Shown here in pieces: positions 36,974 through 45,111 of a stretch of 64,000 nucleotides of DNA. Made by a program: the position numbers and the translations under genes. The notes beneath the pieces were generated by a model, which saw nothing but the letters and a program-made list of their open reading frames with translations, did no database searches and was not told the DNA's origin. This DNA comes from Actinomycetota bacterium (GTDB lineage: Bacteria; Actinomycetota; Acidimicrobiia; Acidimicrobiales; JAJPHD01): NCBI GenBank assembly GCA_021325455.1, contig JAJPHD010000017.1, positions 62,001 through 126,000 of the forward strand. Direction: 5' to 3'. The number at the start of each line of letters is the position of its first letter. The stretch's first letter is position 1.

Positions 36974-38602
36974 GTGAGCCGGCGCACCCTCATACTCATA
37001 GGGCTGTTGCTGACGCTGGCGCTCTCGGCCATGGACTCCACCATCGTGGCCACCGCCATCCCCTCGATCGTCCACGACCTGGGCGGGTTCTCGCTCTTCG
37101 CCTGGGTCTTCTCCGTGTACCTTCTCACTCAGGCCGTGGGGGCGCCGGTGTACGGCAAGCTGGCCGACCTGTACGGGCGCAAGCCGGTTCTGGTCGGCGG
37201 GGTCCTGATCTTCCTCGCCGGCTCCATCCTGTCCGGGCTGTCTTGGGACATGGTGGCCCTCATCGCGTTCAGGGGCCTCCAGGGGATAGGCGCCGGGTCC
37301 ATCCAGCCCATCGCCACCACCATCGTGGGCGACATCTACACCGTGGAGGAGAGGGCCAAGATCCAGGGCTGGCTGTCCAGCGTGTGGGGCTTCTCGGCCA
37401 TCGTCGGTCCGGCCATCGGGGGCTTCTTCTCCGAGTACCTGACCTGGCGGGCCATCTTCTACATCAACCTGCCCATCGGCGCCCTGGCGCTCCTCATGGT
37501 GAGCCGTCATCTGCACGAGCAGGTGGAGAGGAGACGGCACCGCATCGACCTGGCCGGGGCGGGACTGCTCGTGGGTGGCGTGGCCCTCTTGATATTCGGT
37601 CTCCTCGAAGGAGGGGTGTCATGGCCGTGGGGGTCCGCCCAGAGCGTCGCCACCTTCGTCGCGGCAGCCCTGGTGGTCGGAGGTTTCATGGTCTGGGAAC
37701 GAAGGGCCCCTGAACCGATCATCCCGCCCTGGGCCTTCGGCCGCCGCCTGCTCACCGGGGCCAACGCCTCTGCCGGCATCCTTGGCCTGCTCGTGATCGG
37801 CCTCACCACGTTCCTCCCCACCTTCGACCAAGGCGTGCTTGGCGCCAGTGCCGTGGTGGCCGGCTTCGCCCTGGCCGCCATGTCCGTGGGCTGGCCCATC
37901 ATGTCCGGGTTCTCGGGACGGCTCTACCTGCGCATCGGCTTCCGAGACTCGGCTCTCATCGGAGCAGCGGTGGCCCTGGGAGCGTCTTTGGTGTTCGTCT
38001 CCCTGCCCCCCACGGCCCCCGTGGGAGAGACGGCCGGCGCCAGCCTGCTCATGGGGGCGGGGCTGGGGCTCCTCTCCACCCCCATGATCGTGGGCATCCA
38101 GTCCGTGGTGGGGTGGGAGCGCAGGGGGGTGGTCACCGGCGCCTACATGTTCATGAGGGGGGTGGGAAGCGCGGTGGGGGCGGCGATCTTCGGCAGCATC
38201 GCCAATGCCACCCTGGCGGGATGGTTCCGGCACGCCCCGCCGGCGGTAGCGGCCCACCTGCCCCGGTCATTGAACGCCACCGCCACCGTCCTCGGGGCCC
38301 GGACCCGCCTGCCGCCCGTGGCCATCGCCTATGTCCGGCGCGGCCTCTACCTGGGCGTGCACCACATCTACCTGGGCCTGGCGGCAGCCGCCGCCCTGGG
38401 GATCCTCGCGGTGGCCTGCACGCCCCGGCGGTGGCGGACGCTGGCGTTCGGACCTCCTGTCCCCCTTGTCCCCCCCGCCCCCGAGGGCGCTCCCCGGGGG
38501 GAGGCTCAGCCCCGGGCGGAGCGACCTCGGCCGGCCCCCCGGGCGCCGCGCAGCCGCCCTCTGCAGAGGACCCGGCGTCCCGCACCCCGAGGCCCCCGTT
38601 GA
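36974..38602 (+). CDS. MFS drug-exporter-like transporter (DHA2/EmrB type)
   Basis: A 542-residue protein with about fourteen membrane helices, the number typical of the DHA2 family. Motif D1-like LALSAMDSTIVATAIPSI at the start, motif A GKLADLYGRKPVL near 60, and motif C-like GFSAIVGPAIGGFFSEYLTWRAIFYINLPIG near 135. These are H+-coupled efflux pumps. The last ~60 residues are an Arg/Pro-rich cytoplasmic tail. The GTG at 36974 fits the promoter spacing and family N-terminus. Confidence 0.9.
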   Translation: MSRRTLILIGLLLTLALSAMDSTIVATAIPSIVHDLGGFSLFAWVFSVYLLTQAVGAPVYGKLADLYGRKPVLVGGVLIFLAGSILSGLSWDMVALIAFRGLQGIGAGSIQPIATTIVGDIYTVEERAKIQGWLSSVWGFSAIVGPAIGGFFSEYLTWRAIFYINLPIGALALLMVSRHLHEQVERRRHRIDLAGAGLLVGGVALLIFGLLEGGVSWPWGSAQSVATFVAAALVVGGFMVWERRAPEPIIPPWAFGRRLLTGANASAGILGLLVIGLTTFLPTFDQGVLGASAVVAGFALAAMSVGWPIMSGFSGRLYLRIGFRDSALIGAAVALGASLVFVSLPPTAPVGETAGASLLMGAGLGLLSTPMIVGIQSVVGWERRGVVTGAYMFMRGVGSAVGAAIFGSIANATLAGWFRHAPPAVAAHLPRSLNATATVLGARTRLPPVAIAYVRRGLYLGVHHIYLGLAAAAALGILAVACTPRRWRTLAFGPPVPLVPPAPEGAPRGEAQPRAERPRPAPRAPRSRPLQRTRRPAPRGPR

Positions 38603-38724
38603 GACGGGCGGCGTGGCTCTCCCCGCTCGTCGAGGGTCCTCGTGGGCACCTCCTACCGGCGGGGGGCGGCAGGCGGGCACGAGGCCCGGAGGGCCAGAAA
38701 GGGGAATCCCGGCCGGGAGAGCGG

Positions 38725-38730
38725 TACGTT
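38725..38730 (+). promoter_or_regulatory. -10 box for leaderless malic enzyme gene
   Basis: TACGTT, six bases before the ATG at 38737; no ribosome-binding site between. Confidence 0.55.
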
Positions 38731-38736
38731 GCAGTG

Positions 38737-40128
38737 ATGGCTCTTCCCGGATCCGGCTACTCCATCACCATGCGGGTCGAGCTCCCCGCCGACCCCAACG
38801 CCATAGGGCAGGTGACGACGGCCGTGGGGAGCGTCGGCGGCGTGGTGAGCGCCCTGGACGTGGTCGAGTCACGCTCCGACCACCTGGTGGCGGACATCAC
38901 CTGCCACGCCTCCGACGCCGACCACGCCGCCACGATCACCGATGCTGTGGGCGCCCTTCCTGGTGTGAAGGTGCGGAAGGTGAGTGATCGCACCTTCCTG
39001 CTCCACCTGGGGGGCAAGATCGAGGTGAGCTCCAAGCTGGCCCTTCGCACCAGGGACGAGCTGTCGATGGCCTACACACCCGGGGTGGCCCGGGTGGCGT
39101 TGGCCCTGGCGGCGAACCCCGAGGATGCCCGCCGGCTCACGATCAAGCGCAATGCTGTTGCCGTGGTCACCGACGGGTCGGCGGTCCTGGGCCTGGGAAA
39201 CGTCGGGCCGGAGGCCGCCCTTCCCGTCATGGAGGGAAAGGCGGCCCTGTTCAAGCGGCTGGGCGGGGTGGACGCCTGGCCGGTGTGCCTGGCCACCCAG
39301 GACGTGGACGAGATAGTGCGCACCGTGGAGATCATCGCCCCCGTCTACGGGGGAGTGAACCTGGAGGACATAGCTGCGCCCCGGTGCTTCGAGGTGGAGA
39401 GGAGGCTGCGGGAGCGCCTCGATATACCAGTGTTCCACGACGACCAGCACGGGACGGCCATTGTTGTCCTGGCCGCCCTCACCAACGCCCTGCGGGTGGT
39501 GGGCAAGAAGCTCTCCGACGTGCGGGTGGTGGTGTCGGGCGCCGGTGCCGCTGGCATGGCCGTGATCCGGCTCCTCGTGGCCCAGGGCGTGGGCGACGTG
39601 GTGGCCTGCGACAAGCAGGGGGCCATCCACGCCGGGCTGGAGGGGATCTCCGCCTGGGACGAGAGCTGGCAGTGGCTGGCGGCCAATACCAACCGTTCCA
39701 GGATGTCCGGCACCCTGCAGGAGGTGCTCCCTGGGGCCGACGTGTTCATCGGCCTCAGCGTGGGTGGCCTCCTTTCGGGGGACGACATCGCGGCCATGGC
39801 GCCCCGGGCCGTGGTCTTCGCCCTTGCCAACCCCACCCCGGAGGTGGACCCGGCGGCGGCCCGCCAGCATGCCGCCGTGGTGGCGACCGGACGCAGCGAT
39901 GAGCCCAACCAGATAAACAACGTGCTGGCCTTCCCGGGAGTCTTTCGGGGGTTGCTGGACGCCCAGGCCACCGGGGTCACGGTGGGGGTGGAGCTGGCGG
40001 CGGCCCGGGCTCTGGCGGACGTGGTCGGCGCAGAGGAGCTGAACGCCACCTACATCGTCCCTTCCGTCTTCGACCCGGAGGTCGTGAAGGCGGTGGCGGG
40101 GGCGGTGAGGGAGGCAAGCGGGGGATAG
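38737..40128 (+). CDS. Malic enzyme with N-terminal ACT domain
   Basis: A 463-residue enzyme oxidatively decarboxylating malate to pyruvate with NAD(P)+. Residues ~1-90 form an ACT-type regulatory domain ([28 protein letters not shown]). The catalytic part has [19 protein letters not shown] near 110, [29 protein letters not shown] near 140, the metal-site [16 protein letters not shown] near 235, the Rossmann motif [15 protein letters not shown] near 265, and [11 protein letters not shown] and [13 protein letters not shown]. The ACT domain suggests control by a small ligand. ATG 38737 chosen by promoter spacing. Confidence 0.95.
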   Translation: MALPGSGYSITMRVELPADPNAIGQVTTAVGSVGGVVSALDVVESRSDHLVADITCHASDADHAATITDAVGALPGVKVRKVSDRTFLLHLGGKIEVSSKLALRTRDELSMAYTPGVARVALALAANPEDARRLTIKRNAVAVVTDGSAVLGLGNVGPEAALPVMEGKAALFKRLGGVDAWPVCLATQDVDEIVRTVEIIAPVYGGVNLEDIAAPRCFEVERRLRERLDIPVFHDDQHGTAIVVLAALTNALRVVGKKLSDVRVVVSGAGAAGMAVIRLLVAQGVGDVVACDKQGAIHAGLEGISAWDESWQWLAANTNRSRMSGTLQEVLPGADVFIGLSVGGLLSGDDIAAMAPRAVVFALANPTPEVDPAAARQHAAVVATGRSDEPNQINNVLAFPGVFRGLLDAQATGVTVGVELAAARALADVVGAEELNATYIVPSVFDPEVVKAVAGAVREASGG

Positions 40129-40269
40129 GCGGTGGCAACCGGCCCCTGCGGCCCTGCTCCCGTCCTTTCTCCCTTCGATCTCGTGGCGAGGCCGGCGTAC
40201 CCCGCGTTCAAGGCGCCCTGACGCGGAGGGGAACAGGCCACCACGACAGCTGGTGATGGCCGGCGCCTG

Positions 40270-41175
40270 TCAGGGGCTGCCCCCGGTGGTAGCGCACCGG
40301 GCCCGGGCCTGGGCCAGGACCGGGGACGGCCCCGCTACGATCCGAGCGGCCATGAGAAGGCTCCAGGTGAGGGGCCGGATCACGGCCGGGTCCAGGAGGG
40401 GGGGGCGGCGGATGTCGTGGAGGCGGCGGGCCCACCCAGGGAGCAGATCGGCGGCGGCCTGGGTGATAACGAGGCTCATGGACAAGGTGAGCGGGTCGCG
40501 GCCATAGGGCGTGAGGAGGAAGGACATCGCCTCTCGCGCCTGGTCGCCAGCGTGCAGCTCGGGGCGGACCCGGCTCAGGTAGTCCCGGACCTCGCTGCGA
40601 CTGGCCGGCACCTGCGTCGCCCCGAGGCGCTCGGCCACAACGGCGGTCTCGGCGTAGTAGCGGTCCAGGTCCCTTCCCCGAGCTGGCCACGGATGGTAGC
40701 GCTGGTGCGCACGGAGGAAGCTGAACACCTCGGCCACGTGGATCCAGCGCAGGAGATCGGGATCGGAGGCGGCATAGGGCCGGCCATCGGGGGCCACTCC
40801 CGTCACGCGATCGTGGACGGCTCGGACAGAGGAGATGATCGCCTCTGCCACCGGCGTGGCCGCAAAGGTGGTGGCGGACACGAAGGAGGACGTCCTCGAC
40901 AGCCTCCTGAGGGGATCCCTGCGGTAGTCGGAGTGGTCGGCGACCCCAGCCATGGCCAGGGGGTGCAACGTCTGGAGCATGAGGGCGCTGACCCCACCCA
41001 CCAGCATGGAGAGATCGGCGTGGACCCGCCAGGTGATGCTGTGGGGGCCGAACAGCCCCGGGTCCCCAAGGGGCTCGCGGTATTGCTCCTCGGGGAAGCG
41101 GTCGGTGCCCAGCAACCGGCCCAAACCGGCGGCCATGGCCGAGTGCAGAGGGGCCAGCGGGTTCAGGGTGGGCAT
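40270..41175 (-). CDS. DUF2236 (MpaB/latex-clearing-like) protein
   Basis: A 301-residue protein of the oxygenase-MpaB/DUF2236 family: SITWRVHADLSMLVGGVSALMLQTLHPLAMAGVADHSDY near 45 (with the conserved QxxHP), DPLRRLSRTSSFVSATTFA near 85, and WIHVAEVFSFLRAHQRY near 140. His residues in these motifs resemble the haem-ligating positions of latex-clearing proteins. Function in this family is mostly unknown. It converges with malic enzyme across ~140 bases with no clear terminator. Confidence 0.82.
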   Translation of the reverse strand: MPTLNPLAPLHSAMAAGLGRLLGTDRFPEEQYREPLGDPGLFGPHSITWRVHADLSMLVGGVSALMLQTLHPLAMAGVADHSDYRRDPLRRLSRTSSFVSATTFAATPVAEAIISSVRAVHDRVTGVAPDGRPYAASDPDLLRWIHVAEVFSFLRAHQRYHPWPARGRDLDRYYAETAVVAERLGATQVPASRSEVRDYLSRVRPELHAGDQAREAMSFLLTPYGRDPLTLSMSLVITQAAADLLPGWARRLHDIRRPPLLDPAVIRPLTWSLLMAARIVAGPSPVLAQARARCATTGGSP

Positions 41176-41300
41176 GGTGGCTATGGCCCCAGCGTAGGGA
41201 GCCAGGCCGGGGCGCTGGCCTCTCCAGCCCGCAACAGGACGGGCCCCGGCTGTCGAGGTGGACCGCCTCCCCCTGCCACCAGGTCACGGCGACCAGCCCC

Positions 41301-41306
41301 TAGCGT
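41301..41306 (+). promoter_or_regulatory. -10 box for the small membrane protein gene
   Basis: TAGCGT, six bases before the GTG at 41313, in keeping with the leaderless pattern. Confidence 0.5.
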
Positions 41307-41312
41307 GGCGCC

Positions 41313-41495
41313 GTGGCCCGACGTGCCCTCCCCGCTGCGGCCGTGCTCAACCTGGCCCTGGCGGCCATCGTGTTGGCGGGCGGCACCCTGGCCGTAGTGA
41401 CCCACGAGGTGCTGGGATGGGTCTGGGTGGCCTTCGGGGTGGCCCTCACCGTGCTGGCCCTGCTGTGGGTGGTGCTGAGGCGGGTTGAGCTCTGA
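41313..41495 (+). CDS. Small two-helix membrane protein
   Basis: Sixty residues: RRALPAAAVLNLALAAIVLAGGTLAVV and WVWVAFGVALTVLALLWVVLRR form two membrane helices joined by a short THEVLG turn. No family recognised. The -10 box at the expected distance and the clean topology support it being real in spite of its size. Nothing recognisable follows it up to the GntR gene end at 41648. Confidence 0.6.
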   Translation: MARRALPAAAVLNLALAAIVLAGGTLAVVTHEVLGWVWVAFGVALTVLALLWVVLRRVEL

Positions 41496-41647
41496 GGCAG
41501 CCACCCTCGGTGATGGTGGAACATCGCCGGTGCTGTCAGCGTTGTAGCGATAGAGGGGCCAGCGCCAGCGTCGTTGAGCGCCTGCTTTCCCCCCCAGCAG
41601 GCAGCTCCGGCGCTGGCGGTGGCCCTCCTGGGGGGACGGGTCGTCGT

Positions 41648-42571
41648 TCAGGTCCTCAGGTTCGCCGGCGCTTCCCGGGCCTCACCCGTCCCCAGCAGGT
41701 TGGCTTCCACTCGGCGCAGGTGAGCTTGCATGGCTTCCGTGGCCCGCTCCGTGTCCCTGTTCTTGAGCGCTGCCACCAAGGCCCGGTGGTCTCGCTGGTA
41801 CTCCTCCCGGCGCAGTCCCGAGTCGCCTCGGCGCTTTAGCGCTCCCCACAACGGGCCCCCCCGGGCCGCATCCACCAGAGAGTACATGCGAACCAGCAGA
41901 CGGTTGTGCGTGGCGGCAATGATCGTCCTGTGCAAGGCGGTGTCCCAGGCCTCGAACTCCTCATAGGTCGAGGCCGCATCCCCGCCCCGCAGGCACCGGT
42001 CCATCTCAGCTAGTTCTCGAGGGCTGGCCCAGGCGACTACCAGTGGTATGGCGGATGGCTCGATCAGCAACCGCACCGCCATCACGTCGGCTGGGCCGAT
42101 GTCATCGGGCTCCCCCAGGGCTGTCGGCCGAGGGCCCTGGTCATCCCGGGCCTGGGCAGGCTCACGCACGAAGGTGCCGCGGCCCACTTCTCGGGAGATG
42201 AGACCCTCAGCCTCCAGTAGCGCCAACGTGCGTCTAACCGCAGCCCGGGTAACCCCCAAGTGGTCAGCCAAGGCTCGCTCAGTGGGGAGGCGGTCGTGTG
42301 GACGGAGGTGACCGGACTCGATCTCGAAGCGGATCGCGGCCAGGGCCCTGAGCCCCGTGCCTTCAATGGCCGTCAAGCCCGATGCGGGCGAGCCGGCCAG
42401 GGCCGGCGGAGCACCTTCGGCTCCCATCCCTTCCGGCAGGACGTCTGCCGGTGCCGCGCTCCCCGGATCGGCTGCCCGGGGCTCCCCAGGCTCCGGGTCC
42501 TCTCGCCCCGACGGGGGGGCGCTCGCTTCAGGCAACGGTTCGCCCGACCTCCGGCTCACCCTCGCAACCAT
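41648..42571 (-). CDS. GntR-family (FadR-type) transcriptional regulator
   Basis: A 307-residue regulator. A ~70-residue Pro/Ala-rich N-terminal extension precedes the winged helix RPHDRLPTERALADHLGVTRAAVRRTLALLEAEGLISREVGRGTFV (near 95-140, given in parts: LPTERALADHLGVTRAAVRR). The FCD effector domain follows: DVMAVRLLIEPSAIPLVVAWASP, DTALHRTIIAATHNRLL and YQRDHRALVAALKNRD, with metal-binding-type His residues. Ligands are usually organic acids. It is divergent from the FAA-hydrolase gene and probably binds the palindrome at 42614-42626. Confidence 0.92.
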   Translation of the reverse strand: MVARVSRRSGEPLPEASAPPSGREDPEPGEPRAADPGSAAPADVLPEGMGAEGAPPALAGSPASGLTAIEGTGLRALAAIRFEIESGHLRPHDRLPTERALADHLGVTRAAVRRTLALLEAEGLISREVGRGTFVREPAQARDDQGPRPTALGEPDDIGPADVMAVRLLIEPSAIPLVVAWASPRELAEMDRCLRGGDAASTYEEFEAWDTALHRTIIAATHNRLLVRMYSLVDAARGGPLWGALKRRGDSGLRREEYQRDHRALVAALKNRDTERATEAMQAHLRRVEANLLGTGEAREAPANLRT

Positions 42572-42579
42572 CTTGACCG

Positions 42580-42585
42580 ATTCTA
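42580..42585 (-). promoter_or_regulatory. -10 box for leaderless gntR
   Basis: TAGAAT on the minus strand, eight bases before the ATG at 42571; one of the best -10 matches in the window. Confidence 0.6.
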
Positions 42586-42606
42586 CCAAAGGATTTGACT
42601 TGACGC

Positions 42607-42635
42607 TTGACGTCCATCGCCGATGGTCATAAAGT
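42607..42635 (+). promoter_or_regulatory. Promoter with embedded operator for the FAA-hydrolase operon
   Basis: TTGACG (42607-42612) and TAAAGT (42630-42635) are 17 bases apart, an ideal sigma-70-type promoter. The spacer holds the perfect palindrome CCATCG-C-CGATGG (42614-42626), so a bound dimer would block polymerase. Two more TTGAC copies lie just upstream (near 42597-42604). The GntR protein encoded next door is the natural candidate. The transcript would have a ~110-base leader before the GTG at 42752. Confidence 0.7.
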
Positions 42636-42751
42636 CTCCACAGACAACACCAGACCGGGCTAACCAATACAACCAATCTGTCTCTGGCTGTTGGTCGTAT
42701 CCGTACATCGCCTGCCCGCCGGCTTCGCCAGTTTGAAGGGAGTCGAAGAAC

Positions 42752-43657
42752 GTGAGATTGGCCACCATCGCCACCCCCAGCGGGTTGCGCCTTCATGTCC
42801 GGGGTCGTTCTGGTTATGTGGACGTGGCCGAGGGCACCGGAGAGGCGAGCTATGCCTCCATGACGTCGTTCCTCGAAGGCGGCCCAGCGGCTATGGAGGC
42901 TGCCCGCCGCCTGGAGGACCTTGACGGGAGGGAGTACGGACCCGAGCAACTGGGGCCAGCGGTGCCTACCCCAGGAAGGGTCCTGTGCCTCGGCCTCAAC
43001 TACCGGGAGCACGCCATCGAGGGGGGGCGCAACGTACCCACCTGGCCCGAGTCCTTCCTGCGAGGCCCGGCCACGGTCATTGGGCCTTATGCCGATCTGG
43101 TCCGGCCCGCCCTCACTCAGCGCTTCGACTACGAGGGGGAGCTCGGAGTGGTGATCGGGCAGGGGGGTCGCTACATCCCCGCCGAGAAGGCCCTGGCCGC
43201 TGTGGCCGGCTACGTGGTCCTGAATGATGCCTCGGCCCGTGATTGGCAGCGCGCAGGGACCCAGTGGACGGGCGGCAAGAACTTCGACGGAACCTTGCCG
43301 ATGGGCCCCGAGCTGGTCACCACGGAGGAGGTGGACGTCTCCGACCTCGAGCTGACCACCAGGGTGAATGGTGAGGTCATGCAGTCGGCCAGAACCTCCC
43401 AGATGATCGTTAGCGTCCCGGCCACCATCGAGTTCTTCTCGTCCTTCACCAGGCTGTGCCCCGGGGACGTGCTTGCTACAGGCACTCCTGGCGGGGTCGG
43501 TTTTGCCCGCCAGCCCCCCGTGTGGCTCGAGCCGGGAGACGTCGTGGAGGTTTCGGTCGAGTCGGTGGGAACCATCCGCAACCGGGTGGTCGCCGAGGAT
43601 GGGAACGGGCGGGAGTGGCGGTGGAACCCGCTTGCGACCGCCACTGGGAGCCTATGA
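42752..43657 (+). CDS. Fumarylacetoacetate hydrolase-family protein
   Basis: A 301-residue enzyme with an N-terminal cap domain and the FAH fold: CLGLNYREHAIE near 90, the metal ligands in DYEGELGVVIG near 130 (two Glu) and NDASARDWQ near 160 (Asp), then GKNFDGTLPMGPELV and DVLATGTPGGVGFARQPP. Members act on acylpyruvates, oxaloacetate or hydroxyhepta-dienedioate-type ring-cleavage products, cutting or decarboxylating a beta-dicarbonyl. The exact substrate is unknown. GTG at 42752 with an AAGGGAG site ~10 bases upstream. Confidence 0.88.
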   Translation: MRLATIATPSGLRLHVRGRSGYVDVAEGTGEASYASMTSFLEGGPAAMEAARRLEDLDGREYGPEQLGPAVPTPGRVLCLGLNYREHAIEGGRNVPTWPESFLRGPATVIGPYADLVRPALTQRFDYEGELGVVIGQGGRYIPAEKALAAVAGYVVLNDASARDWQRAGTQWTGGKNFDGTLPMGPELVTTEEVDVSDLELTTRVNGEVMQSARTSQMIVSVPATIEFFSSFTRLCPGDVLATGTPGGVGFARQPPVWLEPGDVVEVSVESVGTIRNRVVAEDGNGREWRWNPLATATGSL

Positions 43658-43698
43658 GTCAGGGGCCGCACAGCCCCGCCACGCCCAAGGGGGTAGGC

Positions 43699-44216
43699 CG
43701 TATGCACGGACCCTTCGCAACACGAGGCAGAGCAGCATCAGGGGTATCGGCAGCAGGGTTGATGACCCGGTCAGGCAGGCAGGGGACTCGTTCCGGGGAG
43801 CAGTGCTGGGCAAGCGGTATTGGGGCGAGAGCGAGGCCCAGGCCATCAGCGAGGCGGAGTCCCTCCTTGAGCGGTTCGGCCTCTCCGACCTCGCTCATGA
43901 GTACGCCGGCGACCTCAGTGGTGGTCAGCGGCGGCTGGTGGAGATCATGAGGGCGCTCATGGCCAGGCCACGGGTCCTGTTGCTGGACGAGCCAATGGCG
44001 GGCGTCCATCCGCGGCTGGCCCGCCGTATCGGTCGCGAGCTGGTGACCCTATGCCGGGAGGGCATGGCCATCCTCATGGTCGAGCACGAGCTGGCCATCA
44101 TGGACGAGTTCTGCGATCCCGTCGTCGTCATGGCCGAAGGCCGGGTCCTGGCCGAGGGCACCATGGCCGAACTGAGGGGCCGTACGGAGGTGGTGGAGGC
44201 CTACCTTGTCGGCTGA
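43699..44216 (+). pseudogene. livG: Truncated LivG-type ABC ATPase
   Basis: The recognisable part begins near PYARTLRNTR, which lines up with the Q-loop segment (ARTFQNT) of LivG, and continues to the end: LSGGQRRLVEIMRALMARP signature, Walker B VLLLDEPMAGVHPRLA, H-loop MVEHELAIMDEFCD, and the C-terminal EGTMAELRGRTEVVEAYLVG. The first ~80-90 residues, with the Walker A P-loop, are missing, and the stretch between Q-loop and signature is diverged. The open frame has no clear start (a GTG at 43803 is possible). It begins ~40 bases after the FAA gene, which suggests a deletion joined the two. Not able to hydrolyse ATP alone. Confidence 0.75.
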
Positions 44217-45015
44217 GGGCGCCAGCGCCACTGTCCGTTCCGGCCCTCCGTCCCCCGCCTCCTCCATCAGGGGAGTGTCCCTGCAGGCGCGGGACGTCGT
44301 GGCCGGCTACGGCGGAGCCCCGGTGATCCACGGCGTGTCTGTGGATGTGGACCCCGGCCGGATCGTCTCCCTCGTGGGCCCAAACGGTTCGGGGAAGAGC
44401 ACCCTCCTCAAGGCCCTCGTTGGCGTCATCCGAGTCTCGTCAGGACAGGTGCTCTTGGGTGGGTCGGACGTCACCAACCGCCGGCCCGAGGACATGGCCC
44501 GATCGGGTGTGGGCTACGTGCCACAGGTGGATGACGTCTTCGCTCCTCTCACCGTGAAGGAGAACCTGGAGATGGGGGGATACCTCCTCCGGCCCAGAGA
44601 GGTGGCGGCGCATGTGGAGCGGGTGATCGAGGTCTTTCCCCGCCTCGGCACGATGCTGGGCAGGCGGGCCGGCAAGCTGAGCGGAGGGGAGCGCAAGATG
44701 CTCGCCATGGCCAGGGTGCTCATGCTGGAGCCGAGCGTCGTCGTGCTGGACGAGCCCACCGCCAACCTTGCCCCGGCACTGGCCCAATCCCTGCTCCATG
44801 AGCAGGTTACCCGCCTGGCTGGGACCGGCTCATCGGTCCTCATCGTGGAGCAGCGGGCCAAGGCCGTCCTGGAGATATCACACCGGACCTACGTGCTGGG
44901 AGGGGGGCGGACCCAGATGGAGGGCACGCCAGCTGAGCTCTCGGCCAATCCCGAGTTCATCGAGTCCTTCCTCGGCGGCGGCCGTGGCACTGCGCTTCGG
45001 GTCGACGGCGACTAG
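44206..45015 (+). CDS. livF: LivF-type branched-chain amino-acid ABC transporter ATPase
   Basis: A 269-residue, apparently intact ATPase. Walker A GPNGSGKSTLLKAL near 60, Q-loop YVPQVDDVFAPLTVKENLEMGGYL near 102, signature LSGGERKMLAMARVLM near 158, Walker B VVVLDEPTANLAPAL near 177 and H-loop IVEQRAK. LivF drives uptake of branched-chain or other hydrophobic amino acids with LivG, LivH, LivM and LivK, none of which is present intact here. A TTG at 44206 overlaps the livG end; a later start (VSLQARDVVAGYGG) is possible. Confidence 0.85.
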   Translation: MSAEGASATVRSGPPSPASSIRGVSLQARDVVAGYGGAPVIHGVSVDVDPGRIVSLVGPNGSGKSTLLKALVGVIRVSSGQVLLGGSDVTNRRPEDMARSGVGYVPQVDDVFAPLTVKENLEMGGYLLRPREVAAHVERVIEVFPRLGTMLGRRAGKLSGGERKMLAMARVLMLEPSVVVLDEPTANLAPALAQSLLHEQVTRLAGTGSSVLIVEQRAKAVLEISHRTYVLGGGRTQMEGTPAELSANPEFIESFLGGGRGTALRVDGD

Positions 45016-45111
45016 CTCGGCTGGGGGGAAGGGGCGGATGGGGAGCCTCTCCGCCGGGAGCCCCGAAAGGGCGCCTTGCCGGCCGGCCCCCCGGAGGGGG
45101 ACCATGGGTGC

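Noticed and set aside
40129-40269. Gene or terminator between malic enzyme and the DUF2236 gene
   Set aside because: No protein-like frame and no convincing stem-loop with a T-run was seen.
43650-43800. Insertion sequence causing the livG truncation
   Set aside because: No transposase fragment, inverted ends or target duplication is visible; a plain deletion fits better.
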